The notes under the pieces are model-generated. The model was not told the DNA's origin. It saw nothing but the letters and a program-made list of their open reading frames with translations, and ran no database searches. From the NCBI RefSeq assembly GCF_003076755.1, contig NZ_QDKM01000002.1:248001-312000 (forward strand): DNA of 64,000 nt. Reading direction: 5' to 3'. Of this stretch, positions 1 to 7,362 are shown piece after piece (position 1 is the stretch's first letter; the number at the start of each line of letters is the position of its first letter). The translations under genes and the position numbers were made by a program. This DNA is from Pararhodobacter oceanensis. GTDB lineage: Bacteria; Pseudomonadota; Alphaproteobacteria; Rhodobacterales; Rhodobacteraceae.

Positions 1-111
1 ATCGAAGAGGTGCTGGAACGGTTGGAACGGCGGCTGTGGCTGGCGGTCTTCGGGGTCGCCTCGGGGGTGATTATTCACGGCGCGCTGGCGCTGATCGCGG
101 CGGGGTTTTGA
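1..111 (+). CDS. C-terminal fragment of a small GTA protein (g3.5-like)
   Basis: An open frame runs from the window edge to TGA at 109-111 and leaves 36 residues. The visible part is a charged helix (E-R-L-E-R-R) followed by about 20 hydrophobic residues, which could be a membrane segment. It lies directly upstream of the GTA prohead protease, where Rhodobacter GTA clusters carry the small orf g3.5 between portal and protease. The assignment rests on position and size; the fragment has no diagnostic motif. The start lies outside the window. Confidence 0.5.
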   Translation: MEEVLERLERRLWLAVFGVASGVIIHGALALIAAGF

Positions 112-155
112 GGCCGGTGATGATTGTGAAAGCGTGGTTGAGAGCTTTTCTACCC

Positions 156-231
156 GTCCGTGCCCTTGGCACGGACAGCCCCCGACCGCCCCCATGGGCG
201 GGGGCTCCCCCCCGCCCGCGGTCGGGGGCTG
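156..231. repeat. Two nested hairpins upstream of the GTA protease gene
   Basis: The 162-base gap between the g3.5-like gene and g4 holds two strong inverted repeats. The first is a 9-bp stem (GTCCGTGCC at 156-164 with GGCACGGAC at 168-176) closed by a 3-base loop. The second is a 14-bp stem (176-189 with 218-231) around a C/G-rich loop. They share base 176, so they can form side by side or compete. No T-run follows, so a classical terminator is unlikely. An RNA processing or stability element within the GTA transcript is an inference. Confidence 0.6.
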
Positions 232-273
232 ACAGCACTATTCGATGCGGCGCATGGGGATAAGGGAGCGGGA

Positions 274-819
274 ATGACGGTTTTGCACACTACAGAGTTG
301 GAAATCAAACGCAGCCAGCCGGGCAAAATCCGCGCAGAGGGGGCGGTGATCAGCGGCTATGCCTCGCTCTTCGGGGTCAAAGATCGCGGCGGTGATATCG
401 TGATGCCGGGCGCCTACGCCGCCAGTCTCGAGCGGTTGCGCGCGCAGGGGGGCCGCGTGCGGATGCTGTGGCAGCACAATCAAGGCGAGCCCATCGGCGT
501 CTGGGACGAGGTCGTGGAAGACGCGCATGGGTTGCGGGTCTCGGGGCGGCTGCTGGCGGATGTCGCCAAGGGCCGCGAGGCGGCGGCCTTGATGGCGGCG
601 GGTGCGGTGGACGGGCTGTCGATCGGCTACCGCACGATCAAGGCCGAAAACCTGCCCGGCGGCGGGCGCAAGTTGCTCGAATTGGACCTTTGGGAAGTGT
701 CCTTGGTGACCTTCCCGATGCTCGGCGCGGCGCGGGTGAACACCAAACAGGACATCGGCGGGAGGATCACCTGCCTCGCGCAGGGGCTGGACGCGGCGAC
801 GCAAGCGCTGCGCGGCTAA
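274..819 (+). CDS. GTA prohead protease (RcGTA g4-like, HK97 family)
   Basis: A 181-residue protein of the HK97-type prohead protease family. In phages and GTAs this serine protease matures the capsid by cutting the N-terminal part of the major capsid protein. The sequence shows the family core: an early SGYASLFGVKDRGGDIVMPG block, then MLWQHN with the likely catalytic His near residue 68, and DGLSIGYR with the likely catalytic Ser near residue 113. ATG 274 is preferred over upstream starts because GGGAGCGGG lies just before it and the family begins here. The capsid gene follows after a 185-base gap containing a small ATGCCA/TGGCAT hairpin at 908-921. No defect is visible. Confidence 0.9.
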   Translation: MTVLHTTELEIKRSQPGKIRAEGAVISGYASLFGVKDRGGDIVMPGAYAASLERLRAQGGRVRMLWQHNQGEPIGVWDEVVEDAHGLRVSGRLLADVAKGREAAALMAAGAVDGLSIGYRTIKAENLPGGGRKLLELDLWEVSLVTFPMLGAARVNTKQDIGGRITCLAQGLDAATQALRG

Positions 820-1004
820 GACCTGCCGCGATGGAGTTGACGGGCGAATTTCCGCATCGGGGGCGGGCTTTGCGCGGCAAAGGCCAACGCCCCAAGGGGT
901 GAGTTCAATGCCAAATGGCATGCCTCGGCGCGAGTTGGGCCAGCGGTGACGGCGGCGCCAAGGGCGCAGTGACCGGACGATGATAAGAGAGAAAGGACGC
1001 AGAT

Positions 1005-2261
1005 ATGAGCAGCGAAATTCCCGGCTTCGGGCCGGATCAAGGGGCCGCGCGCGGGGTCAATGCAGCGCCCGCTACCCCACCTGCCACCGCGCCTGCCGTT
1101 GGGGCGGCGCCCGAGGCCGCGCATCTCAAACAAGCGATGGATGGATTTGTCCATGAAATCAAATCCTTCCGCGCAGACGTCATCGGCAATTTGAAACAAC
1201 AAGACGAGCGACTGACCATGATGGACCGTAAATTCACCACCAAGAGCAGCCGCCCGCTGCTGGCTCAGGGCGATGCGGGCGAGGGGCTGCACCTCAAGGC
1301 GTTTGACGCCTATCTGCGCAGCGGCGATGACGACGCGCTGCGTGGCATCATGCTGGAAGGCAAGGGCATGACCACGACGGTGAATAGCGAGGGCGGCTAT
1401 CTGGTAGATCCGCAAACTTCCGAGCGGATTCAAGGCGTTCTGTATGCCGCGGCCTCGGTGCGCGCGATTGCCAGCGTGGTGCAGGTCGAGGCGGGCTCGT
1501 TTGATGTGCTGGTTGATCACGGCGATGTCGGCTCGGGCTGGGCCACAGAGAGCACGGCGGTAACCGAGACCGGCACCGGTGCGATTGACCGGATTTCGAT
1601 CCGGCTGCATGAGCTTTCGGCGATGCCCAAAGCCAGCCAGCGGTTGCTGGAAGACAGTGCCTTTGACGTCGAGGGCTGGCTGGCCGAACGGATCGCGCAG
1701 AAATTCGCCCGCGCCGAGGCGGCGGCGTTTATCTCGGGCGATGGGGCTGACAAGCCGCGCGGCATTCTCGACCATGAAATCCTGCCCGAGGGCAGCGAGG
1801 TCTGGGGCCAGCTTGGCTATGTGGCGACCGGCACCGCGGGGGATTTCGACGCGGTCAATCCGGCGGATGCGGTGGTCGATCTGGTCTATGCGCTCGACGC
1901 CGGCTACCGTGCTAATGCGGGTTTTGTGATGAATTCGAAAACCGCCGGTGCGGTGCGCAAGATGAAGGACGGCGACGGGCGGTTTCTGTGGTCGGACGGG
2001 CTCGCTGCCGGTGAACCGGCGCGGCTGATGGGCTATCCGGTGCTGATTGCCGAGGATATGCCCGACATCGCCGCGGGCGCCCATGCGATTGCCTTCGGCG
2101 ATTTTCAGGCCGGTTACACCATCGCCGAACGCCCCGATCTGCGGGTGCTGCGCGATCCGTTCAGCGCCAAGCCGCATGTGCTGTTCTACGCCACCAAACG
2201 GGTCGGCGGCGATGTGACGGATTTCAAAGCGATCAAACTGCTGAAGTTCGCGGTCTCGTAA
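1005..2261 (+). CDS. GTA major capsid protein (RcGTA g5-like, HK97 fold)
   Basis: A 418-residue phage major capsid protein. It assembles the small icosahedral GTA head that packages a few kilobases of host DNA. Residues about 40-80 form a charged helical segment after a Pro/Ala-rich start, resembling the scaffold-like delta region that the g4 protease removes in HK97-type capsids. The rest follows the family order: TTTVNSEGGYLVDP, then LHELSAMPKASQRLLEDSAF, FISGDGADKPRGIL, and a C-terminal GDFQAGYTIAERP block. An AAAGGA ribosome site precedes ATG 1005. Length and motifs are intact, so the head is probably functional. Confidence 0.92.
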   Translation: MSSEIPGFGPDQGAARGVNAAPATPPATAPAVGAAPEAAHLKQAMDGFVHEIKSFRADVIGNLKQQDERLTMMDRKFTTKSSRPLLAQGDAGEGLHLKAFDAYLRSGDDDALRGIMLEGKGMTTTVNSEGGYLVDPQTSERIQGVLYAAASVRAIASVVQVEAGSFDVLVDHGDVGSGWATESTAVTETGTGAIDRISIRLHELSAMPKASQRLLEDSAFDVEGWLAERIAQKFARAEAAAFISGDGADKPRGILDHEILPEGSEVWGQLGYVATGTAGDFDAVNPADAVVDLVYALDAGYRANAGFVMNSKTAGAVRKMKDGDGRFLWSDGLAAGEPARLMGYPVLIAEDMPDIAAGAHAIAFGDFQAGYTIAERPDLRVLRDPFSAKPHVLFYATKRVGGDVTDFKAIKLLKFAVS

Positions 2262-2283
2262 GGGGCTGAGAATAAACGGAATT

Positions 2284-2310
2284 GGATCGACCCAAGGCGC
2301 GGGTCGGTCC
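2284..2310. other. Hairpin just after the capsid gene
   Basis: A 10-bp stem (2284-2293 with 2301-2310, one G-U pair) and a 7-base loop lie 22 bases after the capsid stop. The gap before g6 is 208 bases, the longest in this part of the cluster. No T-tract follows, so full termination is unlikely. A role in protecting the capsid mRNA 3' end or partly attenuating tail genes is an inference. Confidence 0.5.
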
Positions 2311-2469
2311 GATGGCGGCGCAGGCGCGCGCGGTGTGGCCTTGCGCGGCATCGCCCGCACCGACCGGCTGCTCCTGATCCGTGCGCGCGGTGCGGGGCGT
2401 GTCTGCGCCGGTCCTTTCCCCCAACATTCCCCCGCGCATCCCAAGATATCCGGCGACAAGGAGGCCAGC

Positions 2470-3060
2470 ATGAACCTGAAGGAGACCAGCACGGTGGCGG
2501 AGGCGGCGCTGCCCGTCGCGGCGCTGCGCGAGCATCTGCGCCTCGGCGCGGGGTTTGCCGATGAGGCAAGCGCGGATGCGCTCTTGGCGCGGTATCTGCG
2601 CGCGGCCATCGCGGTGATCGAGGCGCGCTGCGGCAAGGTGCTTTTGGCGCGTGATCACCAATTGAGTCTGCGCGGTTGGCGCTGGCCCGAGGCGCAGGCG
2701 CTGCCTTTGGCGCCGGTCAGCGTGGTGGCCTCGGTGACCCTGCGCGATGCGGCGGGGGCGGCGGTGCTGGTTGATCCTGCGCTCTGGCGGCTGGCCGAAG
2801 ATATGCACCGCCCGCAACTCATTGCCACCGGCGCGACCCTGCCCGCGGTGCCGCCAAATGGCTCGGTAGAGATCGCCTTCACCGCCGGTTTCGGCGCGGC
2901 GTGGGAGGCTGTGCCTGCGGATCTACGCCAAGCGGTGCTGCTGCTGGCGGCGCAGTATTTCGAGCACCGCAGCGATGCGCAGGCCGCGCTTCCGGCAGGT
3001 GTTCCGGCGCTGGTGGCGCGCTGGATGCCGCTGCGGCTCACCGCCGGAGGGCACCGCTGA
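2470..3060 (+). CDS. GTA head-tail connector (RcGTA g6-like)
   Basis: A 196-residue protein of the phage gp6-like head-tail connector family, which forms the adaptor ring under the portal. Typical features are the early SADALLARYLRAAIAVIEARCGK helix region and the late PADLRQAVLLLAAQYFEHR helix. ATG 2470 follows an AAGGAGGCC ribosome site 5 bases upstream; the frame is open further upstream but without a comparable site. Its TGA overlaps the next ATG by one base (TGATG), so g7 is probably translationally coupled. Confidence 0.88.
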   Translation: MNLKETSTVAEAALPVAALREHLRLGAGFADEASADALLARYLRAAIAVIEARCGKVLLARDHQLSLRGWRWPEAQALPLAPVSVVASVTLRDAAGAAVLVDPALWRLAEDMHRPQLIATGATLPAVPPNGSVEIAFTAGFGAAWEAVPADLRQAVLLLAAQYFEHRSDAQAALPAGVPALVARWMPLRLTAGGHR

Positions 3061-3395
3061 TGGGATATGCGCTGAACCGGCCGCTGGTGCTTGAGGAGGC
3101 GGTGACCACCTCGGATGGCGCCGGTGGTTACGCCACGCAATGGCAGGCGCTGGGCACGCTTTGGGCCGAGCTCCGTGCGCGTTCGGGCAGTGAGCGGCGC
3201 GGGGTGATCGCGCCCGAGGGACGGATGCTGTTTCGCATCTATCTGCGCGCCGCCCCGCAGGGCAGTCCGCAACGCCCGCGCCCCGACCAACGCCTGCGCG
3301 ACGGGGTGCGGATTTTCACCATTCTGGCGGTCAGCGAGGCTGATCCGCAGGGCGCCTTTCTGATCTGCCACGCCCGCGAGGAGGTGCCCGCATGA
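3060..3395 (+). CDS. GTA head-tail adaptor (RcGTA g7-like)
   Basis: A 111-residue phage head closure/stopper-type protein. It resembles the SPP1 gp16-like adaptor family: a short N-terminal part, a TLWAELRARSGSERRG stretch and a late RIFTILAVSEADPQG strand pair with a C-terminal CHAREEV. In GTA particles this ring sits between the connector and the tail tube. It starts within the g6 stop codon and its own end overlaps the g8 start (ATGA), giving tight coupling. Confidence 0.82.
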   Translation: MGYALNRPLVLEEAVTTSDGAGGYATQWQALGTLWAELRARSGSERRGVIAPEGRMLFRIYLRAAPQGSPQRPRPDQRLRDGVRIFTILAVSEADPQGAFLICHAREEVPA

Positions 3396-3799
3396 GCTAT
3401 CAATCCGCCGCCGCCCTGCAAGCGGCGCTGTTCACCCAATTGTCCGCGGACGCGGTGCTGGCCGCGCTGTTGCCCGACGGGATTTTCGACGCGCCGCCAC
3501 CGGGCACGCCGCAGGGCAGCTATTGCGTGATCGGCGCCGAATCGGTGATCGACCGGTCGGACAGCAGCGGGCCGGGGGCCGAGCACCGTGTCGAGTTCTG
3601 CGTGGTCTCTGACGCCAGCGGTTTTGCCACCGCCAAGGCCGCCGCGGCGCGGATCTCGCAAATCCTGCCGGATACGCAACCGGCGCTGAGCACGGGGCGG
3701 GTGGTGGCGATCTGGTTTCATGAGGCGCGCGCGCGGCGGCTCGAGGGCGGTGCCGTGCGCCGCATCGACCTGAAATTCCGCATCCGCATCGAAGGCTGA
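3392..3799 (+). CDS. GTA tail terminator-type protein (RcGTA g8-like, DUF3168)
   Basis: A 135-residue protein of the DUF3168 family, the siphovirus tail-completion protein that caps the tail tube at the head side. Supporting features are the N-terminal ALQAALFTQLSADAVLAALL helix, the GSYCVIG strand and the basic C-terminal RRIDLKFRIR strand. It begins inside the end of g7 (ATGA overlap) and is followed after 25 bases by the tail tube gene, which has its own AAGGAG site. Confidence 0.85.
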   Translation: MSYQSAAALQAALFTQLSADAVLAALLPDGIFDAPPPGTPQGSYCVIGAESVIDRSDSSGPGAEHRVEFCVVSDASGFATAKAAAARISQILPDTQPALSTGRVVAIWFHEARARRLEGGAVRRIDLKFRIRIEG

Positions 3800-3824
3800 G
3801 ACATCAACATAAGGAGTTGCGCGC

Positions 3825-4262
3825 ATGGCTGTGCAAAGCGGCAAGGATCTTTTGATCAAACTGGATATGACCGGCGCCGGTCAGTTCGAAACCATCGCTG
3901 GATTGCGCGCCTCGCGCATCAGTTTCAACGCCGAAACGGTGGATGTGACCAGCCTCGACAGTCTGGGAGGCTGGCGCGAGTTGCTGGCCGGTGCGGGGGT
4001 GAAAGCCGCCGCGATCTCGGGCGCGGGGGTGTTTCGCGATGCCGCCACCGATGAACGCGCAAGGGCGGTGTTTTTCAACGGGGAAATCCCGCAGTTTCAG
4101 GTGGTTATTCCTGATTTCGGCGTGGTTGAGGGGGCGTTCCAGATCACCTCTCTGGAGTATGCCGGCAGCTATAATGGCGAGGCGACCTATGAGCTGTCGC
4201 TGGCCTCGGCGGGGGCGCTGGCGTTTGTCGCGGCGACGCCACTGGCGGCGGATCCCGAGTGA
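3825..4262 (+). CDS. GTA major tail tube protein (RcGTA g9-like)
   Basis: A 145-residue tail tube protein of the TP901-1 type. These stack as hexameric rings around the DNA channel. The family pattern is visible: GKDLLIKLDMTGAG at the start, then ETVDVTSLDSLGGWRELLAGAG, and a C-terminal ATYELSLASAGALAF. An AAGGAG ribosome site lies 9 bases before ATG. The TGA overlaps the g10 ATG by one base, as at the g6/g7 junction. Confidence 0.9.
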   Translation: MAVQSGKDLLIKLDMTGAGQFETIAGLRASRISFNAETVDVTSLDSLGGWRELLAGAGVKAAAISGAGVFRDAATDERARAVFFNGEIPQFQVVIPDFGVVEGAFQITSLEYAGSYNGEATYELSLASAGALAFVAATPLAADPE

Positions 4263-4585
4263 TGGCGAATGCTTACGCGGGCGAGGTCACGCTGACCATC
4301 AACGGCGCGCCGCTGGCGTTGAAACTGACGCTGGGCGCGCTGGCGGAACTTGAGGTGGCGCTGGGCGCGGACACGCTGGTGGCGCTGGTCGAGCGCTTCG
4401 AGGCGGGGCAATTCTCGGCCCGCGATGTGATGGCGCTGATCCTCGCAGGGCTGCACGGGGCGGGGCAAAAGCTGAGCGCCGAGGAACTGTTGCAGGCCGA
4501 TATCGAGGGCGGCGCGCTGGCGGCGGCGCGCTGTGCCGGACGGCTGTTGGCGCTGGCCTTTGCGCTGCCCGAGGCGGAGCCGTGA
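4262..4585 (+). CDS. GTA gp10-like tail assembly protein
   Basis: A 107-residue protein matching GTA gp10 (phage tail assembly/chaperone-like). It contains a TLTINGAPLALKLTLGALAELE block followed by helices rich in Ala and Leu. A GTG one codon upstream (4259) is also possible; ATG 4262 is chosen because it repeats the TGATG coupling seen at g6/g7. In siphophages two tail-assembly chaperones lie between tube and tape measure, and g10 and g10.1 occupy that slot. Confidence 0.8.
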   Translation: MANAYAGEVTLTINGAPLALKLTLGALAELEVALGADTLVALVERFEAGQFSARDVMALILAGLHGAGQKLSAEELLQADIEGGALAAARCAGRLLALAFALPEAEP

Positions 4586-4815
4586 GCGGGGATCACGGCG
4601 GGCTCGATTGGCCCGGATTGCTGCGCGCGGGGCTGCACGGGCTGGGGTTGCGACCGGCGGAATTCTGGGCGCTGACGCCCCTTGAACTGATGCTGATGCT
4701 GGGCCGCGAGGCGCGCGCGGATGCGCTGTTCACCCGCGACCGGTTGGAGAACCTGCTGCGCCGGTATCCCGATGTGGCACCTGAAGAAAGGGCAGAGCAT
4801 GACGGCAATGGATGA
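4582..4815 (+). CDS. GTA g10.1-like small protein (putative tail assembly chaperone)
   Basis: A 77-residue protein starting with GTG inside the end of g10 (GTGA overlap). It contains LLRAGLHGLGLRPAEFWALT and PLELMLML, the pattern of phage tail assembly chaperone proteins placed before the tape measure gene. Its 3' end overlaps the tape measure start by 17 bases. The role is inferred from position and the PxEFW/TPxEL pattern. No slippery heptamer is seen at the g10/g10.1 overlap, so the two are probably made by coupling and not by frameshifting. Confidence 0.75.
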   Translation: MSGDHGGLDWPGLLRAGLHGLGLRPAEFWALTPLELMLMLGREARADALFTRDRLENLLRRYPDVAPEERAEHDGNG

Positions 4816-5452
4816 TTTGAGCGCCGAACTGGCCGAGTTGGAAGCGCGGATGGTGACGACCACGGCGATGGTCTCGGGGCTTGATGCGGGGCTTGGCGAT
4901 ATGACCCGCAATCTGGTCGAGACCAACCGCGAGATGGCCGGTCTGTCGCGGTCTTTGGGCGGCGGGTTGCGGCGGGCGTTTGACGGGGTGGTGTTCGACG
5001 GGCTGCGGCTCTCGGATGCGATGCGGCAGCTGGGACAGTCGATCTCGAATTCGCTCTACACGGCGACGATGCGACCGGTGCAGGGCGCCTTGGGTGGCGC
5101 GCTTTCGGCGGCGATCTCGGGCGTCTACGGCGCGGTGCTGCCTTTCGCGCAGGGCGGATCGTTTGCGCAGGGGCGGGTGATGCCCTTTGCGCAGGGCGGG
5201 GTGGTCTCCCAGCCGACGGTCTTCCCGATGCGCGGCGGCACCGGCCTGATGGGCGAGGCCGGACCCGAGGCGATCCTGCCCTTGGCGCGGGGCGCCGACG
5301 GGCGGCTGGGGGTGCGCGCGGGCGGTGGCGGGCGCGCGGTGCAGGTGACGGTGAATGTCACCACCGCCGATGTCGCCGGTTTCCAGCGCAGCCAGTCGCA
5401 GATCGCGGCGCAAATGCAGCGCTTGTTGGCGCAGGGACAAAGGAACGCTTGA
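4799..5452 (+). CDS. GTA tail tape measure protein (RcGTA g11-like)
   Basis: A 217-residue tape measure protein, very short compared with phage homologues, as is usual for GTAs with short tails. Residues 1-50 form a helical charged region, followed by a hydrophobic ALGGALSAAISGVYGAVLPF segment near residue 100. Then come the Gly/Gln-rich FAQGG repeats and the family signature GLMGEAGPEAILPL near residue 160. The start at 4799 follows GAAAGGGCAG; longer upstream forms would overlap g10.1 further without a better ribosome site. Confidence 0.88.
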   Translation: MTAMDDLSAELAELEARMVTTTAMVSGLDAGLGDMTRNLVETNREMAGLSRSLGGGLRRAFDGVVFDGLRLSDAMRQLGQSISNSLYTATMRPVQGALGGALSAAISGVYGAVLPFAQGGSFAQGRVMPFAQGGVVSQPTVFPMRGGTGLMGEAGPEAILPLARGADGRLGVRAGGGGRAVQVTVNVTTADVAGFQRSQSQIAAQMQRLLAQGQRNA

Positions 5453-5454
5453 GG

Positions 5455-6087
5455 ATGGCATTTCACGAAATCAGATTTCCCGCGACGCTGAGCTTTGGCT
5501 CGCTGGGCGGGCCCGAGCGGCGCACCGAGGTGGTCACGCTGGCCAACGGGCATGAAGAGCGCAACACCCCTTGGGCGCAGGCGCGGCGGCGCTATGATGC
5601 CGGTCTGGGGCTGCGCTCCTTGGATGATGTCGAGGTGCTGATCGCGTTCTTCGAGGCGCGGCAAGCGATGTTGCATGGGTTTCGCTGGAAGGATTGGGCG
5701 GATCACAAGACCTGCCGCGCGTCGCGCGAGGTCTCGGCGCTGGACCAGTCGATGGGCAATGGCGACGGTGCGGCAACCGCGTTTCAATTGATCAAAAGCT
5801 ACACCTCGGGCGCCTGGGCGAGCACCCGCGTGATTACCAAACCGGTGGCGGGGACCCTGCGCGTGGCGATCGCCGGGGTCGAGGTGCAGGAGGGGATGGA
5901 TTGGGAGGTGGACGGGGCCAGCGGCGTCCTGACCTTCACCACGCCGCCCGCGGTGGGCGCCGAGATCACCGCCGGTTTCGAATTCGACGTGCCGGTGCGC
6001 TTTGACACTGATCTCATTCAGGTATCCGTCGCCAGTTTTCAGGCCGGAGACGTGCCGAAAGTGCCGGTGATCGAGGTGCGCGCATGA
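5455..6087 (+). CDS. GTA distal tail protein (RcGTA g12-like, DUF2460)
   Basis: A 210-residue protein of the DUF2460 family, the distal tail (Dit-type) ring that links tube to baseplate. The typical opening FHEIRFPATLSFGSLGGPER is present. Family blocks HGFRWKDWADHK near residue 78 and VRFDTDLIQV near residue 183 follow. A TTG at 5449 is an alternative start; ATG 5455 is chosen for family fit. The end overlaps the g13 start (ATGA). Confidence 0.88.
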   Translation: MAFHEIRFPATLSFGSLGGPERRTEVVTLANGHEERNTPWAQARRRYDAGLGLRSLDDVEVLIAFFEARQAMLHGFRWKDWADHKTCRASREVSALDQSMGNGDGAATAFQLIKSYTSGAWASTRVITKPVAGTLRVAIAGVEVQEGMDWEVDGASGVLTFTTPPAVGAEITAGFEFDVPVRFDTDLIQVSVASFQAGDVPKVPVIEVRA

Positions 6088-6917
6088 GCGATCTCACCAC
6101 CACACGGGCGCGGGTCTGGGCGCTGGAACGCCGCGACGGGCAGGTGATGGGGTTCACCGATCACGACCGCGATCTGGCGTTTGACGGGCTGGTGTTTCGC
6201 GCGGGCACCGGGATGAGCGCCAGCGCGATTGTGCAGGCGACGGGTCTGGCGGTGGATAACACCGAGGCGGTGGGCGCGCTCAGCGATGCGGGGCTGCGCG
6301 AGGCGGATATTCTGGCGGGGCGCTATGATGATGCGGCGCTGACCATCTGGGAGGTCGACTGGCGCGATGTCACTTGGCGCCGCGTGTTGTTTCGCGGCTC
6401 TCTGGGCGAGATCACCCGCGCAGGCGGGGCGTTTCGCGCCGAGTTGCGCGGGCTGACCGAGCCATTGTCGAAACGCGGCGGGCGGGTGTTCACTGCGGTC
6501 TGTCCGGCGGTGCTGGGCGATGCCGACTGCGGGTTTGACCTGGCGCAAGCGGGGTTCTTTGCCGAGGTGGAATTGCGCGTGGTGGCGGAGGCGGGGGCGA
6601 TCCTGACGCTGCCGGAATTGCCCGAGTTCGCCGCCGGTTGGTTCACCGACGGGCATCTGCGGATCACCTCGGGCGCGGCGGCGGGGCTTTCGGCACAGGT
6701 GCGCCGTGACGAGATCACCGAGGGCGCGCGTATCTTGCACCTCTGGGCCGCACCGGGGGCGGCGCCCGTGGTGGGCGATCGGGTGCGGATCACGGCGGGT
6801 TGCGACAAACGCTTCGAGACCTGCCGGTTGAAGTTCCTCAACCAGTTGAATTTTCGCGGCTTTCCGCATCTGCCAAGCGATGACTGGCTGATCGCCACAC
6901 CGCGCGTGGAGGGCTAG
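6084..6917 (+). CDS. GTA baseplate hub protein (RcGTA g13-like, DUF2163)
   Basis: A 277-residue protein of the DUF2163/phage BR0599 family. The N-terminal part (about 1-160) has WALERRDGQVMGFTDHDRDL, and the C-terminal part holds the conserved cysteines. Four cysteines are visible at residues 140, 149, 240 and 247. From memory, the RcGTA structure shows an iron-sulfur cluster in this hub protein; these four Cys fit that, but ligand identity is an inference. It overlaps g12 by ATGA and abuts g14. Confidence 0.88.
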   Translation: MSDLTTTRARVWALERRDGQVMGFTDHDRDLAFDGLVFRAGTGMSASAIVQATGLAVDNTEAVGALSDAGLREADILAGRYDDAALTIWEVDWRDVTWRRVLFRGSLGEITRAGGAFRAELRGLTEPLSKRGGRVFTAVCPAVLGDADCGFDLAQAGFFAEVELRVVAEAGAILTLPELPEFAAGWFTDGHLRITSGAAAGLSAQVRRDEITEGARILHLWAAPGAAPVVGDRVRITAGCDKRFETCRLKFLNQLNFRGFPHLPSDDWLIATPRVEG

Positions 6918-7346
6918 GTGGCGACCTCGGATCGCGCCGTAGCCGAGGCACGGCGCTGGATCGGCACGCCCTATCGGCATCAAGCCTCGATCCAAGGCGC
7001 GGGCTGCGATTGTCTGGGCCTGCTGCGCGGGGTCTGGCGGGCGCTTTACGGCGCCGAGCCTGCAGTGATCCCGCCTTATAGCGCGGATTGGGCGGAAACC
7101 GGCGGCGACGAGGCACTTTGGCAGGCCTTAGCGCAGCATCTGCCGCCTGCCGAGGGGCCTCTGGCGGCGGGGCAAATCCTGCTGTTTCGGATGCGCGCGG
7201 GGCGGATGGCGAAGCATATCGGCATCTGCTCGCAGGCCGCGCAAACCCCGCGGTTCATCCACGCCTATAGCGGACACGGGGTGATAGAGAGCCCGCTGTC
7301 ACCGCCATGGGCGCGCCGAATCGCGGCGCGTTTCGAGTTCAAGTGA
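6918..7346 (+). CDS. GTA NlpC/P60 cell-wall peptidase (RcGTA g14-like)
   Basis: A 142-residue NlpC/P60 peptidase, which in the GTA tail tip is expected to cut peptidoglycan during DNA delivery. The likely catalytic Cys is Cys32 in the D-C-L-G motif, with His100 in AKHIGI and His115 in FIHAY as the other members of the triad. It starts with GTG immediately after the g13 stop codon, with no gap. The complete triad argues that it is active. Confidence 0.9.
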   Translation: MATSDRAVAEARRWIGTPYRHQASIQGAGCDCLGLLRGVWRALYGAEPAVIPPYSADWAETGGDEALWQALAQHLPPAEGPLAAGQILLFRMRAGRMAKHIGICSQAAQTPRFIHAYSGHGVIESPLSPPWARRIAARFEFK

Positions 7347-7362
7347 CCTAAAGGAGCCAATC

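Noticed and set aside
4560-4600. Programmed frameshift between GTA g10 and g10.1
   Set aside because: The GTGA overlap is suggestive, but no slippery heptamer is present near it.
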